A stretch of 64,000 nucleotides of DNA from Gracilaria gracilis (taxonomy: Eukaryota > Rhodophyta > Florideophyceae > Gracilariales > Gracilariaceae), in assembly GCA_030374805.1 (NCBI GenBank), contig JARGSG010000224.1, positions 806,001-870,000 on the forward strand, read 5' to 3'. Below the pieces are notes generated by a model. It had not been told where the DNA came from and did not search any database. It saw nothing but the letters and a program-made list of their open reading frames with translations. Within the stretch, counting starts at the first letter, position 1, and every line of letters begins with the position of its first letter. This document shows positions 1-10,688 of this stretch, piece after piece. The position numbers were made by a program, and so were the translations under genes.

Positions 1-589
1 ACGCCGAGCTTACGGAAGAGCCCTCTGTGTGTCATAAGGCTTCTGAATTGTTTGGGATTTGTTTACAAATATGTGTACAATTATGTGATGCAGTAACCTA
101 TGAACGAGTATCTAGTAGCCTGGTCAGCTTGAAAATGGTCACGGGTTGTCACTCTGCACTGTTACGCCACATGTCAGCTGACAAAGGAGAGACCCCTCTA
201 CCTGGGGTTATATGTCCAAATAATCCTATAAAGGCGTCAATGCTTTTATACAGAACATATGAAGACAGTTTGCATTCCGCTTTCAATGACATGCTCAAAG
301 CGGCAACACTTCTTTTCCCGCCAAAAACGACCGCGAAACTCCAACGAGCACAAATACATGAACTGCATCTCCCGCGAAAATCAGTAGCACGTACGTACTT
401 TCAGTGATTCCATATAATTACCACGACACTCTGCGATCAGCTGACTGATTTTCACGAGGTGACAGAAAGTTGAACAGATTGCAGACGATGCAAAGGAACC
501 ATGGGCGAAGGCGAGAAAAAGTTTTTTTGCATCTGCAGACGTGTCTATCTTGGAGAGGATTGAAGTGGGTGGAAAAGTGGATTCTGTTG
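1..589. other. No supported gene
   Basis: An open frame on the plus strand runs from about position 27 to 407 but has a GTG rather than an ATG at its start and shows no recognisable domain. The stretch just before the WD40 relic may be the eroded upstream part of that gene, since the bases around 520-590 read as a Leu/Trp-rich segment, but this is weak. Confidence 0.3.
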
Positions 590-1755
590 CGGAGCAGAGT
601 CAATAAAGACTCCTCTGTGAGCGATGATGTAACAGTACGTCTGTAGTTACGTTCAATTTCAAGTAAGACAGTTCAAGGACAGTTGTCGGCAAGGTATTCT
701 TGACTGCAGTTTCCAGAGATGGAAGAGTGGTTGTGGTGCGAACCGTGATACTATTGTGAAGATTTGGCATGCTAAGAGTGGTATAGCGATTGACTAGAAG
801 AGATTTGTGTGGTTTGAGAGACGGTACTTTGTGGATAGGGAATGTAGAGAGTAGGGAAACTATATCTGCGAGGCACTCAAGGGACACTGGGATGAAGTAG
901 TCAGTGTTGCATTCAGTCAGAAAAGGAGAATCTTTGAGACTGGATCATTGAATGGAACTGTTGGCGTCTGGGATGATGCAGGGCGGGGAAGAAGTATGAA
1001 CCCTGTTGAGATCAGAAGCAGCGTGAAGAGTCCGGCGTTTGCTGAAGAAAGGAAGAAGATTTTATGGGGCTCAAGCGAAAGAGAATATGATGTTTGTGTG
1101 AACATAAAAGCGGAACGTCTGTGACAAGAGTGGTTGATGAGGGAGGGAGGACATTGGCATTCGTGAGAAGGACGAACATGATGAAGGGATTATGCGGACG
1201 CGATGTGGATCGCGACGAAGTCGTTTGAATTGATTTGGCTATAAGACGAGGAGACAAGGACGCAGAACTACAGGGCTGCCGGGACACACTGCTGTTGTGA
1301 TTTGCATTTGGCGAAGACGCGGCCGTTTGGCTGTGGTACATGTAGAGTTGCTGCGTCGGAGTCGGCCAACCGCACGGTCCGCGTGTGGGACGCGCGCTGC
1401 GCGACGACTTTTGGCCGTGTGCTATGCAGTCACAGCAACGTCGTGCAATGAGAAGTGATGTCTTGGGGACGATACGCGCCTGGCGTTGGCGTCGCTCGAC
1501 AAGAGTTTCCGCGTGTGGGACGTGCAAATTCAGACGGCCGCGTACTTGTTCTCCTTCTCGCAGGATCCGATTTTTGTATCGCTGGGCGGCGACGGCAGCG
1601 CAGCTGCCTCGTTCCTGCTTGGGTATAACACCGCGTATCTGTGTTGTTTGGAAGACTCCACATGTATGCATCATCCCCAGCCGCCGGACGAACTCCCATC
1701 ATCGGGCCTGCCTCCGACCAAATTGAAGCCGGGTGACTCACAGCAGCATGAGTGA
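590..1755 (+). pseudogene. Decayed WD40-repeat protein gene
   Basis: Fragments of at least five WD40 blades can be read on the plus strand in changing frames. They include SDDVTVRL followed by a TAG where Trp is expected (about 610-640), NRDTIVKIWHAKSGIAID (about 738-795), GHWDEVVSVAF leading into GSLNGTVGVWD (882-985), GHTAVV (about 1285) then SANRTVRVWDARC (about 1355-1400), and LASLDKSFRVWDVQ (about 1470-1525). Between them are stops and frame changes. The last frame stays open to the stop at 1755. Repeats with this regular T-V-R-[IV]-W-D pattern are common in NACHT/STAND-WD40 proteins, but no NTPase domain is visible, so the parent family is uncertain. I call it a pseudogene because no intron arrangement I tried restores one frame. 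Confidence 0.7.
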
Positions 1756-1934
1756 CTGAGCACAACAGACCACCATAAGTGCTTGTGCTGCGCTTATGAG
1801 CTCAGATGCTTTTGCCAGACGCGGAAAGGCTTTCGATTTGCGAAAGCAACGCCTTGGAACGGTGCGAGCGTGTGTCTATTGGTTCTGTTCTAGTTCCTTA
1901 GCTCAGGTTTGTAGTATGACTCCATAAGGAATGA

Positions 1935-2030
1935 TTGATCTCTCTCTCTCTCTCTCTTTATGAGCACAAAAGCCTACCCTTGTAATTACATCTTGTTGTG
2001 GAGCGCTTCTGTTGAGGGAAGCGTTCTCAG
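1935..2030 (-). repeat. LINE-type 3' tail copy with (GA)n
   Basis: Read on the minus strand, a segment with AGAAGCGCTCC and TGTAATTACA ends in a (GA)n run (plus-strand CT run 1940-1958). The same order (hairpin with GCGTTTCT, an AATTA box, then GA repeats) recurs at 14165-14265 (+) and 14972-15090 (-), where the upstream DNA still carries LINE coding remnants. This copy is therefore best explained as a severely 5'-truncated insertion. Confidence 0.5.
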
Positions 2031-2316
2031 GCAAAAGGCCAATATCAGATCATTTCTTAATATCCTCAGCAACAAATGACCACAGTCATGCCCACTTGTT
2101 CAATAGATTGAAGGTTCTATAACCACCTTCTTACAATTCTGGCAAGTCCGTGACGGTTTTGGGGTGCTTGCCCATTCTCGGCACAGAAACTGTACACAAG
2201 CCGTGATGTGGTCAACATTTATGTACAAAAAAAGCGCAATGCCTTGACTGGGTACTACATATATAATATCAACCGATACCGAGACTGTACGGGTTTGTTT
2301 GATCGCCCGATTTTGT

Positions 2317-5300
2317 TCATTCGGATGAAGAGGCGCTTTTTGGTTCACAGGAAGCTTCGCCGTTCTTGTCTTTTCCTTGTGATACCGCAAGCAAGTTGGA
2401 GCAAAGTGTTCGGATTAAATTACAATCCTTGACAATTGAGTCGTACTTCCTTTCCGCTTCCCTGTTGATCACACTTGGTGGAACGCTCGGGATCACCTTG
2501 GATAGACCGAAGAGCGAGCCACTAATGCTTTTGCAGGCATCCAATGCTGCATACGCGGCTAAGATTATCCAAACCGACGGTTGTGTGTACAATACCTTCG
2601 CAAGAAGCCCCAAGGAATCTGAATCGATCACAGCATTTCGTTTGATAACATATTCATCTAGGAAACATTCAGCGATGAAAGCATGATACATGGCCCTCTC
2701 ATGTAGTTCATTATCAAAATCTTCATCAGCTACACCTGAGAAACGCGAAAGCGTCTGTGTCAAGAGCATTGTGCGTGTTCCTTCTGAGACAGCTACGTTC
2801 ACTTGGCGGACGATGCACTTTGACAATTTTGTCGTCATTAGCTGAACTTCAGTATCATCATGATCGCGAAACCTATCGTTATCGTAAACCGCTGAAAAGT
2901 CAAAATGAATAGAACGACGACGCTCTGGCATCATACCACATAAATCAACTCCGCATTCAAGCAAAGACCAAAGCAATGCGCTAGACAAATGGTTCCACTG
3001 TAAAAGTACTGTTCGACCCAAGTGCCTCAAGGCAATAGAGAGTATCGTCATGTGCTTTTCTACATCCCCACGCCCTTGCAATGACTTTGCAAGTTCGGAA
3101 AGTATCTTGAGTTTCGTTACTAGCTGCCTTTCACGCTCAGACCCGTCTAAAGTATCCTGAACAAGCCATGGTACAATTGCGTACCTTGAAACCAGCTCGA
3201 ATGCCACATCGAGGTCATCATCTCGCTCTACAAATGCTGATAAAGTCCTAAACGCGGTAGAACTCAACGAAGATTTGAACAGACTCTTCCTCGAACCAAA
3301 CATGAACATAGCGTTGATTATTCTACGCTTTTTCAGGACAACCACATCCTTCTTTGTGCGCACCCCTTTCGCAAGTACCTCAAAAGCCAGCGAACGGGTT
3401 GGTAGGACTTCATCACTCCCTGCTTTGCAATGCATAAGATGATACAAACCCAAACAATCGTGCACATCAATAGTTGGCGATCGCAAGAAGAAAGTCGTTA
3501 CAATCTTGTTGGTCGGATGCCTAGGGTTGAGAGCTACGCCAAGGGTTATCCGAAACCATACCATGAACAAGGGAAGGCACCGTGTCATCGGTTCACTTAC
3601 TGAATTCCGCAGTAGCTCTAGCAGGAATACTAGCTGCTTTCTGTCCTTATACAGAGCAGCTGTGGCCCCTTGCGTCTTCATATGATTCGAACTGAGCAGT
3701 CTACTAAGCAGCTCGAGGCATGCATATGCTAGGCTTCGTATGGCTTCTTCGTCTGAAGCCAGGCCTGTGAGAGCGAGGCCGAGAAGCCCCTCGCGAACCA
3801 CATAGTTAATATCAAGAATAGGTTGTGATGGTCTCTCCAGAGCTTCCCCACAACCTCGCAACAGGAGCCTTAGAACAAACTGCACATCGACAAATGCTCT
3901 GCCCCCGTTAGTGGCTTCAAAACCTTCCCGTAATGATTTTGCATTGGCTTTCGGCGTGAGCAAACGATCACAGGCATCTTCCATTGAATGCTTATCGAAT
4001 GAAGGAAGAATATTCGATGCATTGGCTTGAAAATAACCGCGGCGAACCCGCTGTGGCGACTCTGAATGAGAAGCCAATCGGCGGATGTCGCTGATCCTAT
4101 CCATAACCTTTCGAATATTCTCGTCAGTTTCGTTTGTGGAAGCTTTGTACACTGAAGAACATGATAACACTTCTTCAATATTAAGAAGGCTGTACAGCAC
4201 TTCTTCAGACACGTTGCTCTTGTTCAGACGGTTTAGTGCTGGTCTCAGTAGGATAACCGTGCTACACAACTGCGCAAACGACGGAGAACCAATGACCTCA
4301 CGTTCAGCCTTTTCAGTGTAAACGTTATCTAGATCCGCCCCAACAAGATACGCAAGGGATTCCTTTTCGTTGCATAAGAGTGTTACAGATTCTTTAGCAA
4401 CTTCGTCTACAAGGATATCCAGTCCTAGAACTTCTGATACACACGAGCAAAGAAGCTCATAATGACCCAACGACAAGAACTCCATTTCATTCAACGACGC
4501 TCCAACGTTCAGCCCATCTTTGTATTTAACTGCTAAACGTATTAGCATTGTTGAGATTTCCAACAGCTTTCGTTCTGTCTCGTTGGAGTTCAATAGGCCA
4601 ACGAACGAAACGCATTTTCGGGTGCGAACAAAACGCAAGATACGGTTTAGAAATTCAAGCACCGAAAGGTGGACCAGTGTTTCAGGAGCATTCGCGATGG
4701 ACTCCAGAAAGAGTTCAAAGAGTCGGGTGATCGTCTGGTCTGCTATAACCGGCTCCCATCTGACGCTTCGCTTCGTAGCCAAGGCATTATGCCACAGAAT
4801 CCACATGAATTTTGGAACGTTTCGCGTTGAAGCTTGCTGTTCCTTGAATACCTCTAATAACTCCTTGGCAGACGAGAGGTCTAAGATCACATGTTCACCA
4901 AGTCTTCGAATAGCTCCAACAATTGCCTGGTAATTGGGACCATCGTCTCTACAATCCGAGCATTGTTCAAGAAAGCCTACGGCCTTGGCTATATGGAGTA
5001 AGGACGATTTCCATTTGTTGTCGACAAGTCTGCTTTGCGGTAGGGGACTCTCTCTTTCAAGCAAACTTTGAATTAGGACCAATAATGGAAACGACAATGG
5101 CCGTCCGGCCCCATCAGCCCAGGTCTGAACATGTTCTGTGAGAGCTTCCGACAGGGCGGGAAAGTGGGGGAGAAGAACTGCAAGTTGTGTTGAGCAGTGG
5201 ATTGATAGTGAGGGAAGAAAAGTTGCCTTTAGGTGCTTAATATCGTCAAGGAGGAGATAGCTACAAAGTGAAACAGAAGGATAACGGTGTTCGATGAGAT

Positions 5301-8154
5301 TGTACAAAACAGCAGCACAAAAAGCAATTTTTTGCCTAGAGAAAGCATCACTCCCACAGTCGTCCAATATCTTCACACAAGATGACAGGATCACCCGAAT
5401 TGAGTCGTGGTCCCACCGTTCACCGTTCCTTACAGAAGCGATGATAGCTGTGCCTATACAGAATAGTACCTCCTTAGACTCCTGGTTGTTGCCGTTGTCT
5501 TGCGTAAGTTCAGCAATGAGTTCGGGAAGAAGCAGGTCACGAATCTGAAGAGAAGTTTTTGTGCGAAATAGAGAACTTAGAAGAACCACGTAATCCTTCC
5601 TGGGTACTGCTCGCTTCAGGGACGTTAGCTGTTCCCCGAAAGCGTGCCCAGAAATACCTTTTTTGCAGCACAGTTGAATGAAGAACCTGGGTACTTCATT
5701 AGATTCCAGATCCGAGCTTAAGGAGTCCCCAACGTGATATGAGCCCACTTCTTCACTCCTGAAATCCCGCCACGAGTCCCAAGAAAGATCTATACATCGT
5801 ATCTGAGCGAGAGTTCCTTTATCCTGATGTTCATTAGAAGAACTTACCAGAAAGCATGAACATAGCGACGACAATAGCGCGAAAAAGGGTGTTTCTGGAT
5901 AACTCCCAAGATTATGGTACAATTCTCGGAGGCATACGCAGGCCTTGGCAATTTGCTCGTTTTGGGTATCTGCGGTAGCATTGCTAGAATTCCACCAAAA
6001 GATATCTGCTGAAACAAACCGAGAGACAGCAATCATTATCGAAGAGTTTCTCTCGGTATTGGGGTTCAGAACAACAATAGATGCAAGAATGAATCCGACA
6101 ATACGAATGAGAAAGGTTTCGAAGACCTGTTGCTCTGATTTCGACATTCCTTGGGCGGGCTTCTTAGCCTCTCTGAGTTTCCGAATACGGAGTAACGCAG
6201 CGATGAAAAACAAAGAAATAGGAGGAGAACTACCGTCTTCAAGGGACACGATGGTATTCAATTGGTCATAGAGACCATAAGGATTGGCCAGGGCCGTAGA
6301 AATCATGTTCTCAAGGGTACTGATGCAAACTTCTCTTTCCTTTCCAAGGCCAGATATGACTGACAAAAAGACCTCAACCTCGTATTTTGTAGTTGGAGGA
6401 AATAAAAAGGAATGGCTCAGTGTATCGGCGCAAAGACGCCACAATCTTTGAGAAAGGCGTCGGTCACTCGAAGTACATGCTTGCATGACCAAGCGAGAGA
6501 AGAGCTTGTGGTTCATAACCATCATGACTGTTTCTTCTGGAGCCACCAGAAGTCCAGCCCTTATTGACTTCTCTGCCTCCGAGACGTTGCCGGCACTCTT
6601 CACCACTGCCATGTTCATCAAGATCGTTTTCCGCTTGTCAACTTTCTCCCCGAAAATCAATTGATACTGAGCAAGAAGTTTGTGCACTAAAGCATCCCCA
6701 GACTCCTCTTTTCGAAGACTCTGTTTCAGGAAATCTACGGATGGCAAGTACATATCAGGATTCTCCAGGTACTGCTTATTCTCCTGAACGATACGACAGC
6801 ATGACAGGGTGAAGAGATGTCCAAAATGTCGAACAATCGGAGAGCTGTGGCTTAAACACTTCTCAAGAAATGTGTGCTTGGATAATATGGACGGAAGAGT
6901 GCTGATTCTCATCAAACTTGCGGATAATACTGAACAAAACGAAAGCCATTTGGTGGAAGGCTGAGGGTCTGAAGAAAGAAAGGGACCGTAATCCAGGAGA
7001 TGACTGGATAAACATGGTTGCACTTCAATAGCCTTTATGGTGAAGGTAGTGGCTCTCGAAGAGCCATTGACAAGCGATGTGGCAAGCAAAGCATCTCCGG
7101 CTTGTTTCAATAAATAACCATCAACCTCTCTGGCAAAAGCAATGAATAACTTTCCAGCAATACCCCGGAGCGCTCTCTGGTCATTCTGAACCTGTTTCGG
7201 CGCAACGGATAATGGCGGTAGTTCTGTGCAAGCAATTTTAGCCAACATGGAACACATCGGGGGAGCAAACGTTTTGCGTCGCACGTGCCTTGGCATCTCA
7301 TCGAAAAGATGCTTTCGAAGTACCAGAAGAAAGTTGATGGACGCAACAAGTTCCCTTTTCTGAATATAGCCAGGCAGCGCTGGCTGTTGCATGTGGGTAG
7401 AGTTAGTTGATTTTGAAGCAGATTGTGAGCGTACAGGGGACGTTGAGTTTGTCTCTTCCGTGGTTCGCTGCGTGATGGTGCTTAAACACGCTATAAGCAA
7501 CTCCCTGGCGTTGAACGAAAGAGAAAAATGTACATCTCGCTTCGAACACGTGATTACGGAAAACAGAAGATCCAGAAACGGCACTCTGCAGTAATTATTG
7601 CTCTTGGAGCATAGAATGGAAGCCAGACGCTTGGATGATAAGTGGTACTTGTTGAGCAGTTCCTTGGCCAGAAGAGGGTGACACATAGCGGTCAATCGCA
7701 GCAACTCAAGTGCCTTTCTCGCGCATGCTCGTTTATCGTGCACAAGCACATCGGTAATGAGGGGAGCATGCGTTCTGACGATACTGCGCACAACAGATCT
7801 GACGTGCTCGAGAGCGTCGGGAGGATTGTCAGGTTTTAAGGAGTAGCGAACGATCTCAGTGAGACATTCAACGGCAACGGAAGCGACGGAGGGATCGACG
7901 GTGACAGTTCGCAGCGAATTGAAAAGCTCCACGGCGCGAGTGCTGTATGAGAGGTAGGCGGCGATGACATCGGGTGCATCTTCAGACTTGGCCTGCGCAA
8001 GGAACTTGTGAAGAGCGGTTGAGGCAGACGCAAGCGCGGAGGGATCCTTCAAGGCAGCCTCTGTTGAATATCGGCCGTGCCCGATGGCGTCGGTTATCTG
8101 CTGACAAAAGTGGGCGGCGTCGAACGTAAACTTGAGATCGTCGACGTACGCCAT
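2317..8154 (-). CDS. URB1: URB1/NPA1-like ribosome biogenesis protein
   Basis: This single uninterrupted frame encodes about 1945 residues. URB1/Npa1 is a large nucleolar helical-repeat scaffold that acts in early 60S pre-ribosome assembly. The N-terminal third (KALELLRLTAMCHPLLAKELL, then SFNARELLIACLSTIT) matches the Urb1 N-terminal pattern. A conserved C-terminal block near residues 1450-1600 (VVREGLLGLALTGLASDEE, then PTNKIVTTFFLRSPTIDVHD and a basic RRIINAMFMF segment) matches the Urb1 C-terminal domain. The length fits the family (about 1700-2300). The frame is open for 200 more codons upstream, but the ATG at 8154 (MAYVDDLKF) gives a sensible start beside a divergent promoter region. 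The rest is low in motifs, as usual for this fast-evolving family. The call is by recognition, not by alignment. Confidence 0.72.
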   Translation of the reverse strand: MAYVDDLKFTFDAAHFCQQITDAIGHGRYSTEAALKDPSALASASTALHKFLAQAKSEDAPDVIAAYLSYSTRAVELFNSLRTVTVDPSVASVAVECLTEIVRYSLKPDNPPDALEHVRSVVRSIVRTHAPLITDVLVHDKRACARKALELLRLTAMCHPLLAKELLNKYHLSSKRLASILCSKSNNYCRVPFLDLLFSVITCSKRDVHFSLSFNARELLIACLSTITQRTTEETNSTSPVRSQSASKSTNSTHMQQPALPGYIQKRELVASINFLLVLRKHLFDEMPRHVRRKTFAPPMCSMLAKIACTELPPLSVAPKQVQNDQRALRGIAGKLFIAFAREVDGYLLKQAGDALLATSLVNGSSRATTFTIKAIEVQPCLSSHLLDYGPFLSSDPQPSTKWLSFCSVLSASLMRISTLPSILSKHTFLEKCLSHSSPIVRHFGHLFTLSCCRIVQENKQYLENPDMYLPSVDFLKQSLRKEESGDALVHKLLAQYQLIFGEKVDKRKTILMNMAVVKSAGNVSEAEKSIRAGLLVAPEETVMMVMNHKLFSRLVMQACTSSDRRLSQRLWRLCADTLSHSFLFPPTTKYEVEVFLSVISGLGKEREVCISTLENMISTALANPYGLYDQLNTIVSLEDGSSPPISLFFIAALLRIRKLREAKKPAQGMSKSEQQVFETFLIRIVGFILASIVVLNPNTERNSSIMIAVSRFVSADIFWWNSSNATADTQNEQIAKACVCLRELYHNLGSYPETPFFALLSSLCSCFLVSSSNEHQDKGTLAQIRCIDLSWDSWRDFRSEEVGSYHVGDSLSSDLESNEVPRFFIQLCCKKGISGHAFGEQLTSLKRAVPRKDYVVLLSSLFRTKTSLQIRDLLLPELIAELTQDNGNNQESKEVLFCIGTAIIASVRNGERWDHDSIRVILSSCVKILDDCGSDAFSRQKIAFCAAVLYNLIEHRYPSVSLCSYLLLDDIKHLKATFLPSLSIHCSTQLAVLLPHFPALSEALTEHVQTWADGAGRPLSFPLLVLIQSLLERESPLPQSRLVDNKWKSSLLHIAKAVGFLEQCSDCRDDGPNYQAIVGAIRRLGEHVILDLSSAKELLEVFKEQQASTRNVPKFMWILWHNALATKRSVRWEPVIADQTITRLFELFLESIANAPETLVHLSVLEFLNRILRFVRTRKCVSFVGLLNSNETERKLLEISTMLIRLAVKYKDGLNVGASLNEMEFLSLGHYELLCSCVSEVLGLDILVDEVAKESVTLLCNEKESLAYLVGADLDNVYTEKAEREVIGSPSFAQLCSTVILLRPALNRLNKSNVSEEVLYSLLNIEEVLSCSSVYKASTNETDENIRKVMDRISDIRRLASHSESPQRVRRGYFQANASNILPSFDKHSMEDACDRLLTPKANAKSLREGFEATNGGRAFVDVQFVLRLLLRGCGEALERPSQPILDINYVVREGLLGLALTGLASDEEAIRSLAYACLELLSRLLSSNHMKTQGATAALYKDRKQLVFLLELLRNSVSEPMTRCLPLFMVWFRITLGVALNPRHPTNKIVTTFFLRSPTIDVHDCLGLYHLMHCKAGSDEVLPTRSLAFEVLAKGVRTKKDVVVLKKRRIINAMFMFGSRKSLFKSSLSSTAFRTLSAFVERDDDLDVAFELVSRYAIVPWLVQDTLDGSERERQLVTKLKILSELAKSLQGRGDVEKHMTILSIALRHLGRTVLLQWNHLSSALLWSLLECGVDLCGMMPERRRSIHFDFSAVYDNDRFRDHDDTEVQLMTTKLSKCIVRQVNVAVSEGTRTMLLTQTLSRFSGVADEDFDNELHERAMYHAFIAECFLDEYVIKRNAVIDSDSLGLLAKVLYTQPSVWIILAAYAALDACKSISGSLFGLSKVIPSVPPSVINREAERKYDSIVKDCNLIRTLCSNLLAVSQGKDKNGEASCEPKSASSSE

Positions 8155-8646
8155 TGTGCGCCCGCGTTGGCAAGCGCCGCTGTCGTTTACGGTGGTTGCG
8201 TCGAGCCACCAGACCGAAAGCGGCTCTCGACGAGGAACAAAGGTGAACCACGGCCATGGCCGGATCAATCGCTGTAATTCTTGCGCAAACTTACAGTGGA
8301 TCCGACTGCTTTTTTGGCAGCGGCTGCGGCGGTTCAGGAGCGTCAATAAAACGAGTTTGCAAACTTTGCATGCGTGGAGCATGCACGTGCCACGGCGCAT
8401 GCTTAGAAGCCGATCGTCCAACGCGGCAGCCCTTTCGTATCGCGCATCGACCAAAAACGCCCACGTCCGCTTGCGCTCGCGCCTGTGCACTGCGCAGTAG
8501 TCACGGACACTGTGCTCAGCGTCGTAGCAGTGGAAGCGACGGCCGCTTGTTGGCCGCTTGGCGGCCGACTGCCAAAGCAGTGCGTGTTTCAACGGCGATT
8601 GTTGGCCGCGCGTACCGGCTCGTGGCGCATCTTCGTCGCCACGATC
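8155..8646. promoter_or_regulatory. Divergent promoter region between URB1-like gene and unknown gene
   Basis: These 492 bases separate two divergently transcribed starts and hold no convincing coding sequence of their own. Spurious open frames run through on both strands because the segment is GC-rich. No TATA box stands out. Confidence 0.4.
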
Positions 8647-9441
8647 ATGCCGTTTCGCAAGCGCATTTTGTCCGCGCTTCGCCCTACTTCGCTGCCCACT
8701 TCTTCTGTGGATACTGCGTCTTCGCCGCGTACTTCCGATGCGAAGGATTCGCAAAAGTTGCGGTACAGAAGCCGTAAGAATGACGCTGCTGCGTCACCTG
8801 CACAACGCCGAAATCGCTCTGCTGCGCTGCAGAAGATTGTTGGGTTTGCCTCGTTTGAGAAGAGACAGCATTCCCAGACAGCTGCACATAAACTCGAGAG
8901 GGATGCTACCCCTGATAGGATTGTTAAGCCCATTGCAGCCGGCAGCGTGCAAAATGTGCTTCAGGAACCTCGGGTGAATGATGGCTTTGTGTCGTTTGTG
9001 GTACCATCCAACTGGTGTACCTCACATATCACAGATTGCTTTTCGCTGTTTTGCGGGCCTTGTGTTGGGTACGTACGTGCGGTGCATGCCAATCTTGCCT
9101 CTTCCGCTCTGCTGGACACAGCTCGACTACAAGTTATATCAGAGGTGACTGCGCTTTCGTCGCCCGTGTTTATTGCGCAGAGCGAAATTTCTGTCGACTA
9201 TGTATCCACGGGTGGCTTTGGCAAGGGAGTTGCTGCCTTTCACCATGGCTTCGATGCCGGTGCTGTTGTGTTTGCTGTATGTGGACCTTACGAGCACCGC
9301 AAGCACATTCTAAATGCGGTAGAGGAGCTTCGAAGAACAGCGAGGGTTCTTGCCGTTCCAGTCACCGGCATGCTTGCCAGTGATATGATCACGTCTCATC
9401 AATCCTATCGAACTGCTGATACTAACTGTCGCATGCAATGA
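8647..9441 (+). CDS. Unknown protein, 264 aa
   Basis: An ATG at 8647 opens a 264-residue frame with no recognisable family. The first ~100 residues are Arg/Lys/Ser/Ala-rich (MPFRKRILSALRPTS...), consistent with disorder or an organelle presequence. The rest is more ordered, with SFVVPSNWCTSHITDCFSLF, a GPCVGYVRAVHANL segment, a Gly-rich STGGFGKGVAAFHHGFDAGA loop and a predicted helix HILNAVEELRRTARVL. Codon use resembles that of the neighbours. It is divergent to the URB1-like gene. The frame is open further upstream to 8485 without a better ATG. I cannot assign a function. Confidence 0.55.
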   Translation: MPFRKRILSALRPTSLPTSSVDTASSPRTSDAKDSQKLRYRSRKNDAAASPAQRRNRSAALQKIVGFASFEKRQHSQTAAHKLERDATPDRIVKPIAAGSVQNVLQEPRVNDGFVSFVVPSNWCTSHITDCFSLFCGPCVGYVRAVHANLASSALLDTARLQVISEVTALSSPVFIAQSEISVDYVSTGGFGKGVAAFHHGFDAGAVVFAVCGPYEHRKHILNAVEELRRTARVLAVPVTGMLASDMITSHQSYRTADTNCRMQ

Positions 9442-9878
9442 CCCTCTGGCTCTCCACTTTCTTTCGCTCTGGATGAGCATCTTTATCGTTGCCAGCGCAT
9501 GAACCTATGGTACTGCTTAATATATCGCAGAATCAAACAGACCTTTCGCGTTGCCTGCTGTCGACAACGGCGTATGGCTAGTGGCGCTGCTGAATGCGTT
9601 CACCTCAACTCCACGCCGATGAATCATGAGCCGACGGTGCTTTTTGCCTCTCGTCTTCGCAACTAGGGCAAACTGTGCTTCGCACTGGATGGGCCCCAGG
9701 AGCTAAGGCGGTTAGACGACGAACACAAGTAATACCTGAGCCTGTAGCTGGAAGGTTCAAACCTTGGTTTGTACTAATTCATTCACCTTCGAGTTGACAG
9801 GCCATAGGATCGGTGCCAGTAGATATCTGCTCTTGAACACGTATCTGTAGCTTACATAAATCCTCATCTGCAGCAACG
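9442..9878. other. Intergenic spacer
   Basis: No gene is seen. Around 9748-9762 there is a sequence resembling a Pol III B box (GGTTCAAACC), but no cloverleaf could be folded around it. Confidence 0.4.
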
Positions 9879-10688
9879 ATGATCGCATCCAATGGTTTTT
9901 GTAAATCTCAAGTTTCTAACACGCTACCCTTGGTACAACGCATGGATTTCAGCAAAGCCACGCACGCCATTGTCGTCTGCGGTCATGCCATCTATCTTGG
10001 AGGACGTGAGATTAGTCCCATCGCTGCAACCGATCCATCAGTATGGGCCTTGCAATCGTTCCAGGTGAAGGAGACTTCGCAGTTCATTCTTCACATTCGT
10101 CGCGGAGTGGAGCTGGCAGCTTCCGATCCTTCAAGTCTTCTTATTTTCAGCGGTGGACAAACTCGCAGTCCTCACTTTCTGTCTGAGGCGCAGGGTTATC
10201 ATGATCTCGCTGTCGTTCACCGCTTTTGGGGATTTGAGGAAGTGAAGTCACGTACGACCACGGAAGAATTTTCGCGCGACTCCTTTGACAATGTGTTGTT
10301 TGGGATTGGTAGATTCTATGAGTGTGTTAAGCGATTTCCTATGCGACTAACCATCATATCATGGCCATTCAAACGAGAGCGTTTCCATTTTCACGCAGAC
10401 AGCATCAAATGGCCTTTGTCTCGTTTTGTGTTTGTAGGTGCTGGAGAGCCTTCAGACCAAGACGACGCCGCGCATGCGGAGCAAAAGACTCTTCAACTCT
10501 TTCGCGGCGATGCTGCTGGGCACGGTCCTGTTCTGGGGAAGAAAAAGCAGGCGAGAAACCCCTATGAGAGACAGCACGGGTATGCTACAAGTTGTCCCTT
10601 AATGACAAAAGTTCTGGAGTGGAACGGTGCTTGTGAGCTTCCTCCTGCAGCTGTTCCATGGATCATGGGAAGCAACGAACGCAACTAG
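9879..10688 (+). CDS. DUF218 domain protein
   Basis: This intronless frame encodes 269 residues. The core begins THAIVVCGHAIYLGG, followed by SSLLIFSGGQTR and SEAQGYHDLA, then TTEEFSRDSFDNVLFGIGRFYE and LTIISWPFKRERFHFHADSIKWP. This is the order of motifs in the DUF218/SanA-like Rossmannoid family, close in layout to the fungal cytosolic members (for example the one in fission yeast). The biochemical role of the eukaryotic group is not established. There are two candidate starts: ATG 9879, or ATG 9942 (MDFSKATHAIVV), which begins directly before the conserved core and is equally likely. No signal peptide is evident. Confidence 0.8.
   Translation: MIASNGFCKSQVSNTLPLVQRMDFSKATHAIVVCGHAIYLGGREISPIAATDPSVWALQSFQVKETSQFILHIRRGVELAASDPSSLLIFSGGQTRSPHFLSEAQGYHDLAVVHRFWGFEEVKSRTTTEEFSRDSFDNVLFGIGRFYECVKRFPMRLTIISWPFKRERFHFHADSIKWPLSRFVFVGAGEPSDQDDAAHAEQKTLQLFRGDAAGHGPVLGKKKQARNPYERQHGYATSCPLMTKVLEWNGACELPPAAVPWIMGSNERN

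Noticed and set aside
9690-9780. Possible tRNA gene (B-box-like GGTTCAAACC)
   Set aside because: No acceptor or anticodon stem can be folded around it.
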